The notes under the pieces were generated by a model. It did not search any database. It was not told where the DNA came from and worked only from the letters and a program-made list of their open reading frames with translations. Positions 1 to 8,417 of a stretch of DNA of 64,000 nucleotides are shown here, one piece after another (positions within the stretch are counted from its first letter, which is position 1; every line of letters starts with the position of its first letter). This DNA is from JANNBN01 sp963763885 (GTDB lineage: Bacteria; Actinomycetota; Acidimicrobiia; Acidimicrobiales; JANYDT01): positions 620,001 to 684,000 of the forward strand of contig CAVXQD010000003.1 of assembly GCA_963763885.1 (NCBI GenBank). Direction: 5' to 3'. Position numbers and translations under genes: made by a program.

Positions 1-735
1 GGTGCGGTGCTGGTGCATGGGGCCTGGCACGGCGGCTGGTGCTTCGACGCCTTGCGGTCTGCGTTGAGCGAACGTGGCATGGGGGCCGTGGCTCCGGACC
101 TGCCGGGTCATGGAAGCGACAAGGACGCGCAGTGCGACCTTGCCGGCGACGCTGCATCGGTTGTTGCTGTGATCCGCAGCCTGCACGAGCCGGTTGTGCT
201 GATGGGCCATTCCTACGGTGGCCTGGTGATCACCGAAGCAATTGCCCAGCTGCATGAGGCGGGAGATTTGGACGGTCGAGTAAAACGCGCAGTGTTTCTC
301 TGTGCCATTGCGCTGCCCGCTGGAACGACGTTTGGCGACCTTCCCGCTGGCGTGAACGATGCGTCTGGCCTTGGCCGCATGTTGCAGCGCACCGACGGCG
401 GGTCGTCTGTGTTGAACCCCACCGACCCAGTTGGGTTTCGAGAAGTGTTTGCCGCCGACTGCTCGGCTGAGCATGCCGAACGTTCGCTTGCGCAAGCCTC
501 GCCCCAGTTGTTGCGCAACTTGCGTGAACCCGCGCGGGTAACTGCGGCCAGCCTTGTGCCGTCGACCTATGTGGTCTGCATCAACGATGCAGCCATCCCA
601 GTAGCAGCGCAGAAAGCGATGGTGGACGCGGTGCACGCGACCGGAAGCGCCATGAAGGTTGTGGAACTGGTTGCCAGCCATTCGCCGTACGCGTCGATGC
701 CCGACGTGGTGGCCGAAATCTTGTTGGCGGACTAA
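1..735 (+). CDS. alpha/beta hydrolase, 5' end outside the window
   Basis: The reading frame is already open at base 1 and ends at a TAA. It begins GAVLVHGAWHGGW, the HG-containing oxyanion-hole region usually found within the first 10-15 residues of this family, so only a few N-terminal residues are missing. The nucleophile elbow GHSYGG (serine nucleophile) follows about 60 residues later, and a late His in VASHSPY fits the catalytic triad. The family resembles small esterases and lactonases of the salicylate-esterase/HNL-like type; the substrate cannot be read from the sequence. A GTG at base 7 could serve as a start but would cut off the strand before the HG motif. No operon partner is visible; the next gene is on the other strand. 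Confidence 0.8.
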   Translation, partial: GAVLVHGAWHGGWCFDALRSALSERGMGAVAPDLPGHGSDKDAQCDLAGDAASVVAVIRSLHEPVVLMGHSYGGLVITEAIAQLHEAGDLDGRVKRAVFLCAIALPAGTTFGDLPAGVNDASGLGRMLQRTDGGSSVLNPTDPVGFREVFAADCSAEHAERSLAQASPQLLRNLREPARVTAASLVPSTYVVCINDAAIPVAAQKAMVDAVHATGSAMKVVELVASHSPYASMPDVVAEILLAD

Positions 736-794
736 CACGCTCTACCCGCGGCGCTCGTTCATCTGCTGGTTGACGTGCTCGCTCGTCAGAACGT

Positions 795-1223
795 TCATCG
801 AGCCGCTGCACGGTCGCGCAGCGACATGAACCCAGACGGGTAGACCCAATACAGGTCGGTCAGTTGGAGGTCTGCGAAGAGCACGCCTAGATGCAAGCCG
901 GTGAGCAGTTGGAGCTGATCACGTGCAGCATCGGGATGCGTCAAGGGGCCGGTACACCAGCAGATGATGACCGAATCGGCATCGCCAAGTTCGGCAAGTG
1001 TGGCCAGATGTTCGTTGATGACCTCCACAGACTCGATGGAGCCGCGAGGGAAGTTGTCGGAGATGAACGTGTGCGTGAGACGATTCCCCGCGTCGAGCAC
1101 AAACACCACGAGAACGTCGCATTGATCGGTGGGAACCACGTGATGGTGGCGAAGTAGGTACATCACATCGTGGTGATCAACAACGACGCGACCGAACAGA
1201 CGTGAACGAACGGAAGAAGACAC
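795..1223 (-). CDS. hypothetical protein, 142 aa
   Basis: I do not recognise this protein with confidence. The frame extends further upstream, but a GTG at 1223 has a good ribosome binding site (GGGAGG, five bases upstream), so I place the start there. The product has alternating beta-type stretches (DVLVVFVLDAGNRL, SVIICWCTG, LHLGVLFADLQL) and looks like a small soluble alpha/beta protein. The VVFVLD.NRL stretch is faintly reminiscent of RadC/JAB-like folds, but the H-x-H...D metal motif is missing, so I do not assign that function. It lies downstream of the DinG-type helicase gene on the same strand, with a gap of about 140 bases, and might be co-transcribed. Confidence 0.5.
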   Translation of the reverse strand: MSSSVRSRLFGRVVVDHHDVMYLLRHHHVVPTDQCDVLVVFVLDAGNRLTHTFISDNFPRGSIESVEVINEHLATLAELGDADSVIICWCTGPLTHPDAARDQLQLLTGLHLGVLFADLQLTDLYWVYPSGFMSLRDRAAAR

Positions 1224-1366
1224 GGATACCTCCCAGGCAAAGCTGGAGACCGCGCAGCGATCACCCACCACCTACAGCATTGGCAAGTGGTGGGGGAGAC
1301 AACGCGGGATCGAAAACAAAAACGCGGGGGAAGCGTCAACCGCACTGCGATGCGGCAAAGCTGACC

Positions 1367-3379
1367 TTACCAAGGGGGTATGACAGTTTCCGGGGGTCCC
1401 GCGGGTGGTCCAAGGGGTGGTCCAAGGACGTCACGCAGGAATGCTCCGACGTCGTCACGGTTGCGGGTGCGTTTCAACGGGGGCAGGGCACGCACCAAGT
1501 CATGGGCGTATTTTGCCTTCGACAACCGAGGATCCAACACCGCAACCACGCCTCGGTCTTCGGTGGTGCGGATCAGACGACCCACGCCCTGCGCCAGCAA
1601 GGTGGCGGCGCGTGGCAAGTCGATCAGATTGAACGCAGCTGGGCCGGCCTTATCCCTGCGGGCGACCAACAACGGGTCATCGGGACGGCTGAACGGCAGC
1701 TTGTCGATGACGACCATGGAGCACGTGCGGCCCGGCACGTCGATGCCCTGCCAGTAGCCCATGGTGGCAAACAGGCACGAAGTCTCTTCAGCTGCAAACC
1801 GTTGCACAAGGACCGGTTTGGGGTGTTCGCCCTGAACCAAGATGGTGAGCCCCAACCCAGCGCATGCTTCGGCCGCGGCTTTCATGGAGCGCCAACTGGT
1901 GAACAACGCCATGGTGCGCCCGCCGGCCAAACCGATAAGCGCGCGTAGTTCATCGATCATCTTGGACTCATAATCCGGATGACGCGGATCTGGAAGGTGT
2001 CGCGCGCAGTACAGCATCCCTTGCCGACTGAAGTCGAACGGGCTGCCGACGTCTATCTCGCTAGTTCCATCTACCGGAAGCGATAAGCGTGCAGACAACC
2101 GGGGCGGAATGGTTGCGCTGGTGAGGATGGCCGTTGCATTCGACCACAGAGCGGCCTCGAGGATGGGGCCCACATCGATGGGGCTGATTCGAAGCACGGG
2201 GCCACGGGCAGGGCCGCCCTGTTCAACCCAACACACTCGCCCGTCTTCGGTAGCGTTGAGGGTGAGTGCAGAGTCAAGGTCGTCGGCCAGCGATGTAGCC
2301 GCCTGGAGCGCTCTTGCCAGCTTGGCAGCAGTGTCTGCTGGGGCGTCCTTCGGCACAGCCGAACGGGCAATCTCCATGGCTGTTCGCACACGCCCGGAGG
2401 CAGCGTTCAGAACCCGAACCAGGTCTGGGTCTGCAGACGGTCCGGGGTCCAACGATTTGCCGATGTTTGGCGACAACGCAGCTTCCAGCAAGGGGCCAAG
2501 GGCGGAGAGATCGGCCTTTGAGTCGATGTCTGAAACAACCGCACGGAAGCGGCCGGCCAGCTGGGTGAACCGCCCGGAAGCGAGCTCCATGCCCAGGCTG
2601 TCCGACAGGATGTCCTCCAACTCGTGTGCTTCGTCCAGCACCACAACGCTGTGTTCCGGAAGCACGAATCCGCCTGATCGGATGTGCTGACCGTATAGGT
2701 GCATATTGACCACAACCACGTCGGCATTGGCGGCCTGAGAGCGTGCTCGTTCAGCGAAGCATGCGTCGCCGCTTGGACACTTTGCGGCGCCGGGGCATTC
2801 GGCAGCGGACACCGACACTGCGCCCCAGGCCGCCGTGGTCGGCTCGAAGTCCAGCTCTGCACGGTCTCCGCTGGCCGAGGTCTGCGCCCACGTGGCCAGC
2901 CGCAGAATTTCGTCGAGGACCGACGAGGGTACCGCGCCACTTGAACCGTCGAGGCGAAGCTGCCCGCCCGACGCCAATTGCTGGCGAAGTTCGTTTGCCC
3001 GCTGGGAACAGAAATAGTTGGAGCGGCCCTTCAGCAGCGCATAACTGAACGGTGTGCCGAGGTGCTGCTCCAAGAACGGTAAGTCCTTGTTGCACAACTG
3101 ATCCTGCAGTGCCTTGGTGGCCGTCGCCACCACCACTCGTTGACCGGACAGCACCGCCGGCACGAGGTAACCCAACGATTTACCAGTGCCGGTGCCGGCC
3201 TGCACAACCACGTGCTTGCCGTCGTGGATGGCGTCGGCCACCGCGACAGCCATGATCTGCTGTCCGCCACGCCGTTCCCCGCCACCCGGCAAGGCAACCG
3301 CCACGCGGCTCAACGCAACAACCACCGGGTGCGATTGCGGCACTTCTGGAGACGCCGCAGCGCTGGGACCGGTGCTCAT
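1367..3379 (-). CDS. dinG: DinG/XPD-type ATP-dependent DNA helicase
   Basis: A 670-residue superfamily 2 helicase of the iron-sulfur DinG/XPD/YoaA group, expected to unwind 5'-tailed or structured DNA using ATP. Visible motifs in order: Q-type region RRGGQQIMA, Walker A QAGTGTGKS near residue 60, motif Ia VVATATKALQDQ, a cysteine cluster between motifs Ia and II (FCSQR, ECPGAAKC, DACF) matching the four-cysteine Fe-S domain, DEAH box VVLDEAHEL, motif III-like TSATIP, motif V MGYWQGIDVPG and motif VI QGVGRLIRT. The length fits the family (about 640-720). It stands alone on the minus strand and is divergent from the SPFH gene across about 70 bases. The DinG/YoaA family assignment is firm; which of the two is less so. 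Confidence 0.88.
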   Translation of the reverse strand: MSTGPSAAASPEVPQSHPVVVALSRVAVALPGGGERRGGQQIMAVAVADAIHDGKHVVVQAGTGTGKSLGYLVPAVLSGQRVVVATATKALQDQLCNKDLPFLEQHLGTPFSYALLKGRSNYFCSQRANELRQQLASGGQLRLDGSSGAVPSSVLDEILRLATWAQTSASGDRAELDFEPTTAAWGAVSVSAAECPGAAKCPSGDACFAERARSQAANADVVVVNMHLYGQHIRSGGFVLPEHSVVVLDEAHELEDILSDSLGMELASGRFTQLAGRFRAVVSDIDSKADLSALGPLLEAALSPNIGKSLDPGPSADPDLVRVLNAASGRVRTAMEIARSAVPKDAPADTAAKLARALQAATSLADDLDSALTLNATEDGRVCWVEQGGPARGPVLRISPIDVGPILEAALWSNATAILTSATIPPRLSARLSLPVDGTSEIDVGSPFDFSRQGMLYCARHLPDPRHPDYESKMIDELRALIGLAGGRTMALFTSWRSMKAAAEACAGLGLTILVQGEHPKPVLVQRFAAEETSCLFATMGYWQGIDVPGRTCSMVVIDKLPFSRPDDPLLVARRDKAGPAAFNLIDLPRAATLLAQGVGRLIRTTEDRGVVAVLDPRLSKAKYAHDLVRALPPLKRTRNRDDVGAFLRDVLGPPLGPPAGPPETVIPPW

Positions 3380-3451
3380 GGGGAATCAGACGCTACCCGC
3401 GGTTAAGCCTATGGCTCGTGACCGCCAGGGTCTGGTGGTAAGAATCCGGAC

Positions 3452-4408
3452 ATGGAAGCAATCCCTATCCTGCTCGCCGTCGTGATTTTGCTGTTGGGCA
3501 CCAGCGTGAAAACGGTGCAACAGGGAACGGTGGGCGTCACCACCATCTTCGGCAAGTACAACCGGGTGCTGCGGCCGGGCCTCAACTTCGTGATTCCACT
3601 CATCGAACGGGTGACCAAGCGGATCTCGATTCAGAACCGGTCGGTTGACCTGCAGTTCCAAGCAATCACGCAGGACCAAGCCAACGTCTACTTCAAGGCG
3701 ATGTTGCTGTATTCGGTGCTCAACGAGGGTGAAGACACCATCCAGAACGTGGCGTTCAAGTTCGTCTCAGAGAACGACCTGATGGTTGCGTTGGTCCGGA
3801 CCGTCGAGGGCAGCGTGCGTGGGTTCGTCGCCACCCGGCCACAGCCGCAGATCCTCGCTCTGCGTGGTGAGATCGTCGCCGAGGTCAAGAACCAGCTGGA
3901 CGCGCAACTTGAGACGTGGGGCTACCACCTGCAGGACCTCCAGCTCAACGACATCACGTTCGACACGGTCATCCTTGAATCGATGGCTCGAGTTGTTGCT
4001 TCGTCCAACTTGCGTGCAGCCGCCACCAACGAAGGTGAAGCGGAAATGATTCGCCGTACCAAGCAGGCCCAGGCCGAAGGTTCCGCCATCCGCATCTCTG
4101 CCGAGGCGGAACGTCAGGCATCGCAGCTCCGAGGCGAGGGCGTCGCCCTCTTCCGCAAGGAAGTGTCCCGCGGTCTCGCCGAAGCAGAAGCAACCGCGGA
4201 TCCAGCGCTCGTGAGGCTTGCCATCTGGACAGAAACCCTTCGTCACCTGGCAGAGAATGGCCGAGGCAACGTGATGTTCCTCGACGGCAGCCCTGGTGGA
4301 ATGGAAGAGACCATGCGTCAGCTGATGGCGATGCAGCGTCTCAATTCGCCCGATGTGCAGCAAGCAGCCCGTGCCGCCGGCAACACAGGGTCAACTGGGC
4401 TCGGCTGA
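3452..4408 (+). CDS. SPFH/band 7 membrane protein
   Basis: A 318-residue stomatin/prohibitin-like protein. One N-terminal hydrophobic anchor (residues 4-16) is followed by the typical GTVGVTTIFGKYNRVLRPGLNFVIPLIERV signature of the band 7 domain and then, around residues 185-250, a charged Ala/Glu-rich helix (AAATNEGEAEMIRRTKQAQAEGSAIRI) that forms coiled coil in this family. Such proteins form membrane scaffold rings and are often partnered by NfeD; no nfeD gene is adjacent. The ATG at 3452 places the anchor at the extreme N-terminus, as expected. Specific role unknown. Confidence 0.85.
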   Translation: MEAIPILLAVVILLLGTSVKTVQQGTVGVTTIFGKYNRVLRPGLNFVIPLIERVTKRISIQNRSVDLQFQAITQDQANVYFKAMLLYSVLNEGEDTIQNVAFKFVSENDLMVALVRTVEGSVRGFVATRPQPQILALRGEIVAEVKNQLDAQLETWGYHLQDLQLNDITFDTVILESMARVVASSNLRAAATNEGEAEMIRRTKQAQAEGSAIRISAEAERQASQLRGEGVALFRKEVSRGLAEAEATADPALVRLAIWTETLRHLAENGRGNVMFLDGSPGGMEETMRQLMAMQRLNSPDVQQAARAAGNTGSTGLG

Positions 4409-4487
4409 CGGCTGCGCCCTGAGAAATCCCTTAGATCTGCCCCAGAGTCGTCCAGCCCGCTACGCCTAGTTGGTAGTTTCGTTTTCG

Positions 4488-5339
4488 ATGGTCTTCGCCC
4501 GCACGATTGTGCACCGTCCTCGTTCCAACGAATCGGTGCATCTCAACATCCCCGCGTCGCTCGACTCGTCGCGCATCCCCGTCCACGTGGCGGCCGTGAT
4601 GGACGGCAACGGCCGCTGGGCCAACCGGCGTGGCCTCACCCGCACCGAGGGCCACGCCGCTGGCGAGGAAGCCCTCTGGGACACCGTCATGGGTGCCTTA
4701 GAGCTGGGTGTGGAATGGCTCAGCGTGTACGCGTTCTCCACCGAGAACTGGAAGCGGCCGGTCGACGAGGTTCGCTTCTTGATGAACTTCAACGAGTCTC
4801 TGCTGATCAACCGGCGTGACTGGCTTAACGACCTTGGCGTCCGGGTTCGGTTCATCGGCCGTCGCAACTGGCGAGTACCGCGCCGAGTCCTGAAGAACAT
4901 CGAAGAGGCCGAGGCGCTCACCCGCAACAACCGGCGGATGACGCTCACGTTCTGTTTCAACTACGGCGGGCGTGCCGAACTGGTCGACGCTGTTCAGCGC
5001 ATCGTGGCCGACGGCGTGTCGGCCAACAAGGTGAACGAAAAGCTCATCAGCGACTACTTGTACGCGCCAGACATGCCAGACCCCGACCTGGTCATCCGCA
5101 CCAGCGGCGAGTACCGCATCTCTAACTTCTTGCTGTGGGAACTGGCCTACGCCGAGCTGATCTTCACCGAGACGCTGTGGCCAGACTTTCGCCGCACCCA
5201 CCTTGTCGAGGCAATCGGCCAGTACCAGGCCAGGGCGCGTCGATTCGGAGGTGCCGTCGACGCGGTCAGTTCCGGCGACGCCATCGATTCGCAACCTTCA
5301 GACGGTGTTCAAAGTGCCATTGGGGCCGCTCCGGCGTGA
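4488..5339 (+). CDS. uppS: polyprenyl diphosphate synthase (Z-type isoprenyl transferase)
   Basis: Cis-prenyltransferase that builds long-chain polyprenyl diphosphate (undecaprenyl or decaprenyl), the lipid carrier for peptidoglycan and other envelope glycans. The signature HVAAVMDGNGRWANRRG lies near residues 34-50, with the Mg-binding Asp at residue 39. SVYAFSTENWKRP and the late PDPDLVIRTSGEYRISNFLLWELAYAE motif are also present. A TTG at 4470 in the same frame could add six residues, but the ATG at 4488 gives a normal N-terminus. The last bases overlap the GTG start of recO (GTGA), so the two genes are translationally coupled. This pairing is common in actinomycetes. Confidence 0.93.
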   Translation: MVFARTIVHRPRSNESVHLNIPASLDSSRIPVHVAAVMDGNGRWANRRGLTRTEGHAAGEEALWDTVMGALELGVEWLSVYAFSTENWKRPVDEVRFLMNFNESLLINRRDWLNDLGVRVRFIGRRNWRVPRRVLKNIEEAEALTRNNRRMTLTFCFNYGGRAELVDAVQRIVADGVSANKVNEKLISDYLYAPDMPDPDLVIRTSGEYRISNFLLWELAYAELIFTETLWPDFRRTHLVEAIGQYQARARRFGGAVDAVSSGDAIDSQPSDGVQSAIGAAPA

Positions 5340-6055
5340 GCCTCTACCGCTGTAACGGCGTGGTGCTGCGGACATATCCGCTTGGTGAAGCGGACCGCAT
5401 TGTTTCGTTCGTTACCGACACCAACGGCAAGGTACGCGCAGTTGCAAAGGGAATCCGCAAGACCAAGTCCCGTATCGGTGCTCGGCTTGAACCGGGAACA
5501 CATGTAAGTCTGCTTATCTATCAGGCGCGCGGCGACTTGGACATTGTGAGCCAGGCAGACACCATCAACCCTCATAAGCACATCCGTGAAGACCTCGACC
5601 GTCTCACGCACGCCGCGTCGTTGTTGGAAGCTGTCGATCTTGTTTCGCAGGAAGGCCAGACCGACAGCCAGCTGTATCGCATGCTGGTTGGCGCGTTGAA
5701 GTCGCTCGACGAAGCCGATTCACCGCTCATGGTGTCCGCCTTTTACTGGCGTGTGCTTGCCCATGAAGGCTTCGAGCCGTCGCTTGACACATGCGTGCGT
5801 TGCGGCAGCACCGAGGACCTCGCAGGATTCGACCCAGCTGGTGGTGGAGCATTGTGCCGCCGCGATGCGGTTGGATCGCGAATCTCGAAGGATGCGCTGC
5901 GGTTGTTGCGCATGATCGTTGAGGGGCAGGTGACTGCTGCCCTCCGAGAGCCGGCCACCCCAGCAACCTACGAAGTAGAAAAGCTCGCTACAGCTGCGCT
6001 GGAACACGTGCTTGAACGCCGCCTCAAAGCCGGCCGAGTCCTCGACCGCGGCTGA
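5336..6055 (+). CDS. recO: DNA repair protein RecO
   Basis: Recombination mediator that helps load RecA on SSB-coated DNA in the RecFOR pathway and anneals complementary strands. The start is the GTG overlapping the uppS stop (GTGA); the open frame extends further upstream inside uppS, but the product begins correctly here with SLYRCNGVVLRTYPLGEADRIV, the N-terminal OB-fold strand of RecO. Length is 239 residues, normal for the family. A zinc-like cluster CVRCGS...LCRRD lies near residues 150-180; only three cysteines are clear, so a four-cysteine site is not fully seen. The C-terminal half is helical, as expected. Confidence 0.9.
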   Translation: MSLYRCNGVVLRTYPLGEADRIVSFVTDTNGKVRAVAKGIRKTKSRIGARLEPGTHVSLLIYQARGDLDIVSQADTINPHKHIREDLDRLTHAASLLEAVDLVSQEGQTDSQLYRMLVGALKSLDEADSPLMVSAFYWRVLAHEGFEPSLDTCVRCGSTEDLAGFDPAGGGALCRRDAVGSRISKDALRLLRMIVEGQVTAALREPATPATYEVEKLATAALEHVLERRLKAGRVLDRG

Positions 6056-6083
6056 CTAGAAACTCTGCATGCTCTGCAGGGCT

Positions 6084-6494
6084 TCAGATTGTCACGACCT
6101 CAATCAGGTCGTCGAGGGCTGCGAAATCGTCGGGGTTGCGGGTATACAACGGGAGTCGAGCAGCGTGCGCAGTGGCTGCAATCATGAGGTCGACGGCTCG
6201 GGCACCGCGTGCCTTACGTCCGGCCCCGAGTACCGCCGCGTAGACGCGGCCGTAGGCGCGGGCAGCGTCTACGTCGAACGGGAACGGGTCGAAGGTCGCC
6301 TCCGCTCGTTGCAGACGGTCCTGGCGGCGCGCGCGTTCCTCCAAATCGTTAGTTGCATGGGGACCGGCAGCAAGCTCTGCCATCGTGATTGCGCTGACGG
6401 CCATCTCGAAAGGAAGGAGTTCCGGGTCGATTTTGTCAAGGTCGATGACGACAGACGTGTCGAGCATGCCTTGAGCGTGACGGTGCTCAGGCAC
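6084..6494 (-). CDS. vapC: VapC-type PIN-domain toxin
   Basis: Probable endoribonuclease toxin of a type II toxin-antitoxin pair. The PIN signature GMLDTSVVIDLD gives the first catalytic Asp; MAELAAGPHAT carries the conserved Glu and RAVDLMIAATAHAARLPLYTRNPDDF the remaining acidic residues. I place the start at GTG 6494, which overlaps the last bases of the antitoxin gene; an ATG at 6467, directly before the PIN domain, is the alternative. The frame continues further upstream, but that part lies inside the antitoxin gene and is a shadow. Close spacing and the shared strand with the Phd-like gene support a functional pair. Target RNA unknown. Confidence 0.87.
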   Translation of the reverse strand: MPEHRHAQGMLDTSVVIDLDKIDPELLPFEMAVSAITMAELAAGPHATNDLEERARRQDRLQRAEATFDPFPFDVDAARAYGRVYAAVLGAGRKARGARAVDLMIAATAHAARLPLYTRNPDDFAALDDLIEVVTI

Positions 6495-6741
6495 GAGGTT
6501 CGATAACTTGAGCGGCGTGACGATCGAGGTCAGTCCGGAATGCGGCAGCATCGATCGAAGGAGCGCCTGCGAAGGAAGCCGTGACTGCGTCACGTGGGAC
6601 GAGGCGCCTGCGTCGAATCGGGATTAGCTCGCCGACGGGAACCCCGTTTCGAGTGACCACGAAGGTCTCGCCCTCGTCGAGGCGGCGCATGATTTCGCCG
6701 CTTTCGTTACGAAGCTCTCGTTGGGTGATTGCTTGAGCCAT
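6487..6741 (-). CDS. Phd/YefM-family antitoxin
   Basis: An 84-residue antitoxin expected to bind and neutralise the adjacent PIN toxin and to autoregulate the pair. The N-terminus MAQAITQRELRNESGEIMRRLDEGETFVVTRNGVPVGELIP is the classic Phd/YefM DNA-binding fold. The tail (SIDAAAFRTDLDRHA) is the likely toxin-binding helix. The start at 6741 is chosen because this is where the family begins; eleven upstream in-frame residues look non-coding. It precedes vapC, with about 8 bases of overlap if the GTG toxin start is used. Confidence 0.87.
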   Translation of the reverse strand: MAQAITQRELRNESGEIMRRLDEGETFVVTRNGVPVGELIPIRRRRLVPRDAVTASFAGAPSIDAAAFRTDLDRHAAQVIEPRA

Positions 6742-6802
6742 CCACGAACCGTAGCACCGGTGCGACGCCTTCAACTGCGGCTCGTAATCGTCGGCTTACG
6801 GG

Positions 6803-7003
6803 TCAACTGGTGAAGAAGCGGAAGACGCCGTAGACGAAGACGAGGGCAAACCCGCGGCCTGCCCATCGGTACAGCGGTGGTGCCGATGCTGCAACGGAGT
6901 CGGCGTCTGGGTTGCGAGTGGAGCCGCCAAGTGAACGCCAAGAGAGGAAGGCGAACACGATCACGCCGATGGCTCCGATGAGGATGAGGAGCAGACCGAT
7001 CAT
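6803..7003 (-). CDS. small membrane protein, 66 aa
   Basis: The ATG at 7003 overlaps the TGA of the upstream oxidase gene (ATGA), which decides the start; a longer frame exists but runs back through the oxidase. The product starts with a strong hydrophobic helix (MIGLLLILIGAIGVIVFAFLSW), then a short polar linker and a second short hydrophobic stretch near the C-terminus (FALVFVYGVFRFF), so two membrane segments are likely. No family recognised. Coupling to the lactone-oxidase gene suggests co-expression only. Confidence 0.6.
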   Translation of the reverse strand: MIGLLLILIGAIGVIVFAFLSWRSLGGSTRNPDADSVAASAPPLYRWAGRGFALVFVYGVFRFFTS

Positions 7004-8401
7004 GCGATTGGTCCCAATACTCGGTTGGCGTATTCGTTGGAAAAGACCCGCTCGGTGTCTAGCTGCGCCCGCAAGGTTCTTGCTGCCTCGAAGCGTGGGT
7101 ATGCGGGCGCCAAGTCTTCGTAGGTGCGCGTATGAAGCTTGCCCCAATGGGGCCGTCCCTGGTGTGCTCGAAGAATTGCTTCCACATCCGCAAAGTAGGC
7201 CGTGTGGTCTGAACCTTTAGTCATATGCACGGCGATGTACCCGCATTCTCGTCCATAAGCCGTGGACAACGCCACGTCATCGGGTGCTGCCACACGCACC
7301 TCTACGGGGAACGAGATCTTGTAGCCGCGGCGGTCAACCATCTGCGTGATTTCCTGTAGGGCCTCTGGGACCGCGTCGCGTGGAATGGAGTACTCCATCT
7401 CCACAAACTTCACCAGGCGCGGCGACACAAACACCTGGTGGCTTTGATCCACATACTCCACTCGTCCACTTGACGGGGCTGCGGTGGCCAGGCGGGGGAT
7501 TGCATTTGGCAACAGTTTCCCCACCTTGGTGAGGGCCCCGAAGGCCACGTTTTCGAACAGAATGTCGTTGGTGAACGCAGACCGCTTTGATCGAGGCTGC
7601 AGGGGTGCCTCGGTGCGGTTGTTGCGCTTTGTCAGCGCCCACCGGGTGTGGGGAACCCAGATAGAACTCGAAGTGGTCGTTGGTGTCCACCAGTTCCTCG
7701 AACTCCGCGAAAACCTTGTCCAACTTCATGGGCTGATTGACGACGTGGAGGCGGAACGCCGGGACGCATTGCAACGTAAGTGTGCTGATGATGCCAAACG
7801 CGCCTAGACCAACGACGGCAAGACGCAGGTCATCGCCGGTAAGCGTGGTGAGCTGGCCAGAACCCGTCACGACGGTCATCTCCACCACCTGCGTTGCAAG
7901 GCCACCCAGCCGCGCACCGGTGCCGTGGGTGCCCGTCGAGATGGCTCCAGAAACGGTTTGATATGCGATGTCGCCCAGGTTGGCCATCGCCAGACCACGT
8001 TGGTGGAGCTGCGTGTTCAACGACTCCAGCGTGATGCCCGCATCAACCGTGACCCTGCCGGTGCGTTGGTCAGCTGAGCGAATTGTGCAGTATCCAGAGA
8101 GGTCCAACAGGGTCTGCTCGGCAACGGCCGCAGCGGTAAAACTGTGACCGGTTCCAACAGCACGGACTTGGCGGCCGGCAAGAACGGAACGCCGTACAGC
8201 GTCGACCAATTGCTCCTCGCTGGTAGGTCGTTCCACTAAGAGTGGCGACGCACTCTGATTGCCGGCCCAGTTGGTCCATCCGGAGGGACCGGGCCGTGGA
8301 GTGTTTCTGTGACGCACACGCATGGCCAGCAGTGTTGCACGCGCAGCGACTACCGGGCTCAGAGGGGGCGTCGCGAGGGGAGGTTTCCTCGTGACCGTCA
8401 C
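7000..8401 (-). pseudogene. FAD-dependent sugar-1,4-lactone oxidase, frameshifted
   Basis: A VAO-family oxidase like L-gulono- or D-arabinono-1,4-lactone oxidase. The first part has the FAD-binding PCMH domain: WTNWAGNQSASP, RAVGTGHSFTAAA, GDIAYQTVSGAISTGTHGTG (histidine of covalent-flavin type enzymes) and LGAFGIIST. The second part, in another frame, has the ALO domain: VEMEYSIPRDAVPEAL and HWGKLHTRTYEDLAPAYPRFEAAR. The two halves join without loss if one base is removed around 7659-7661, where FEFY would be followed by WVPHTRWALTKRNNRTEAP instead of LGSPHPVGAD. The break is therefore a one-base insertion, either a real mutation or a sequence error. Start GTG 8401; ATG 8323 is also possible. 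The FAD oxidase assignment is firm, the substrate is not. Confidence 0.85.
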
Positions 8402-8417
8402 CCGTTAATGGCGGCGC

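Noticed and set aside
891..1157. An 88-residue plus-strand frame.
   Set aside because: It is antisense to the better-supported 142-residue gene, which has a proper ribosome binding site.
5135..5335. An upstream extension of recO inside uppS.
   Set aside because: Family N-terminus begins at the GTG overlapping the uppS stop.
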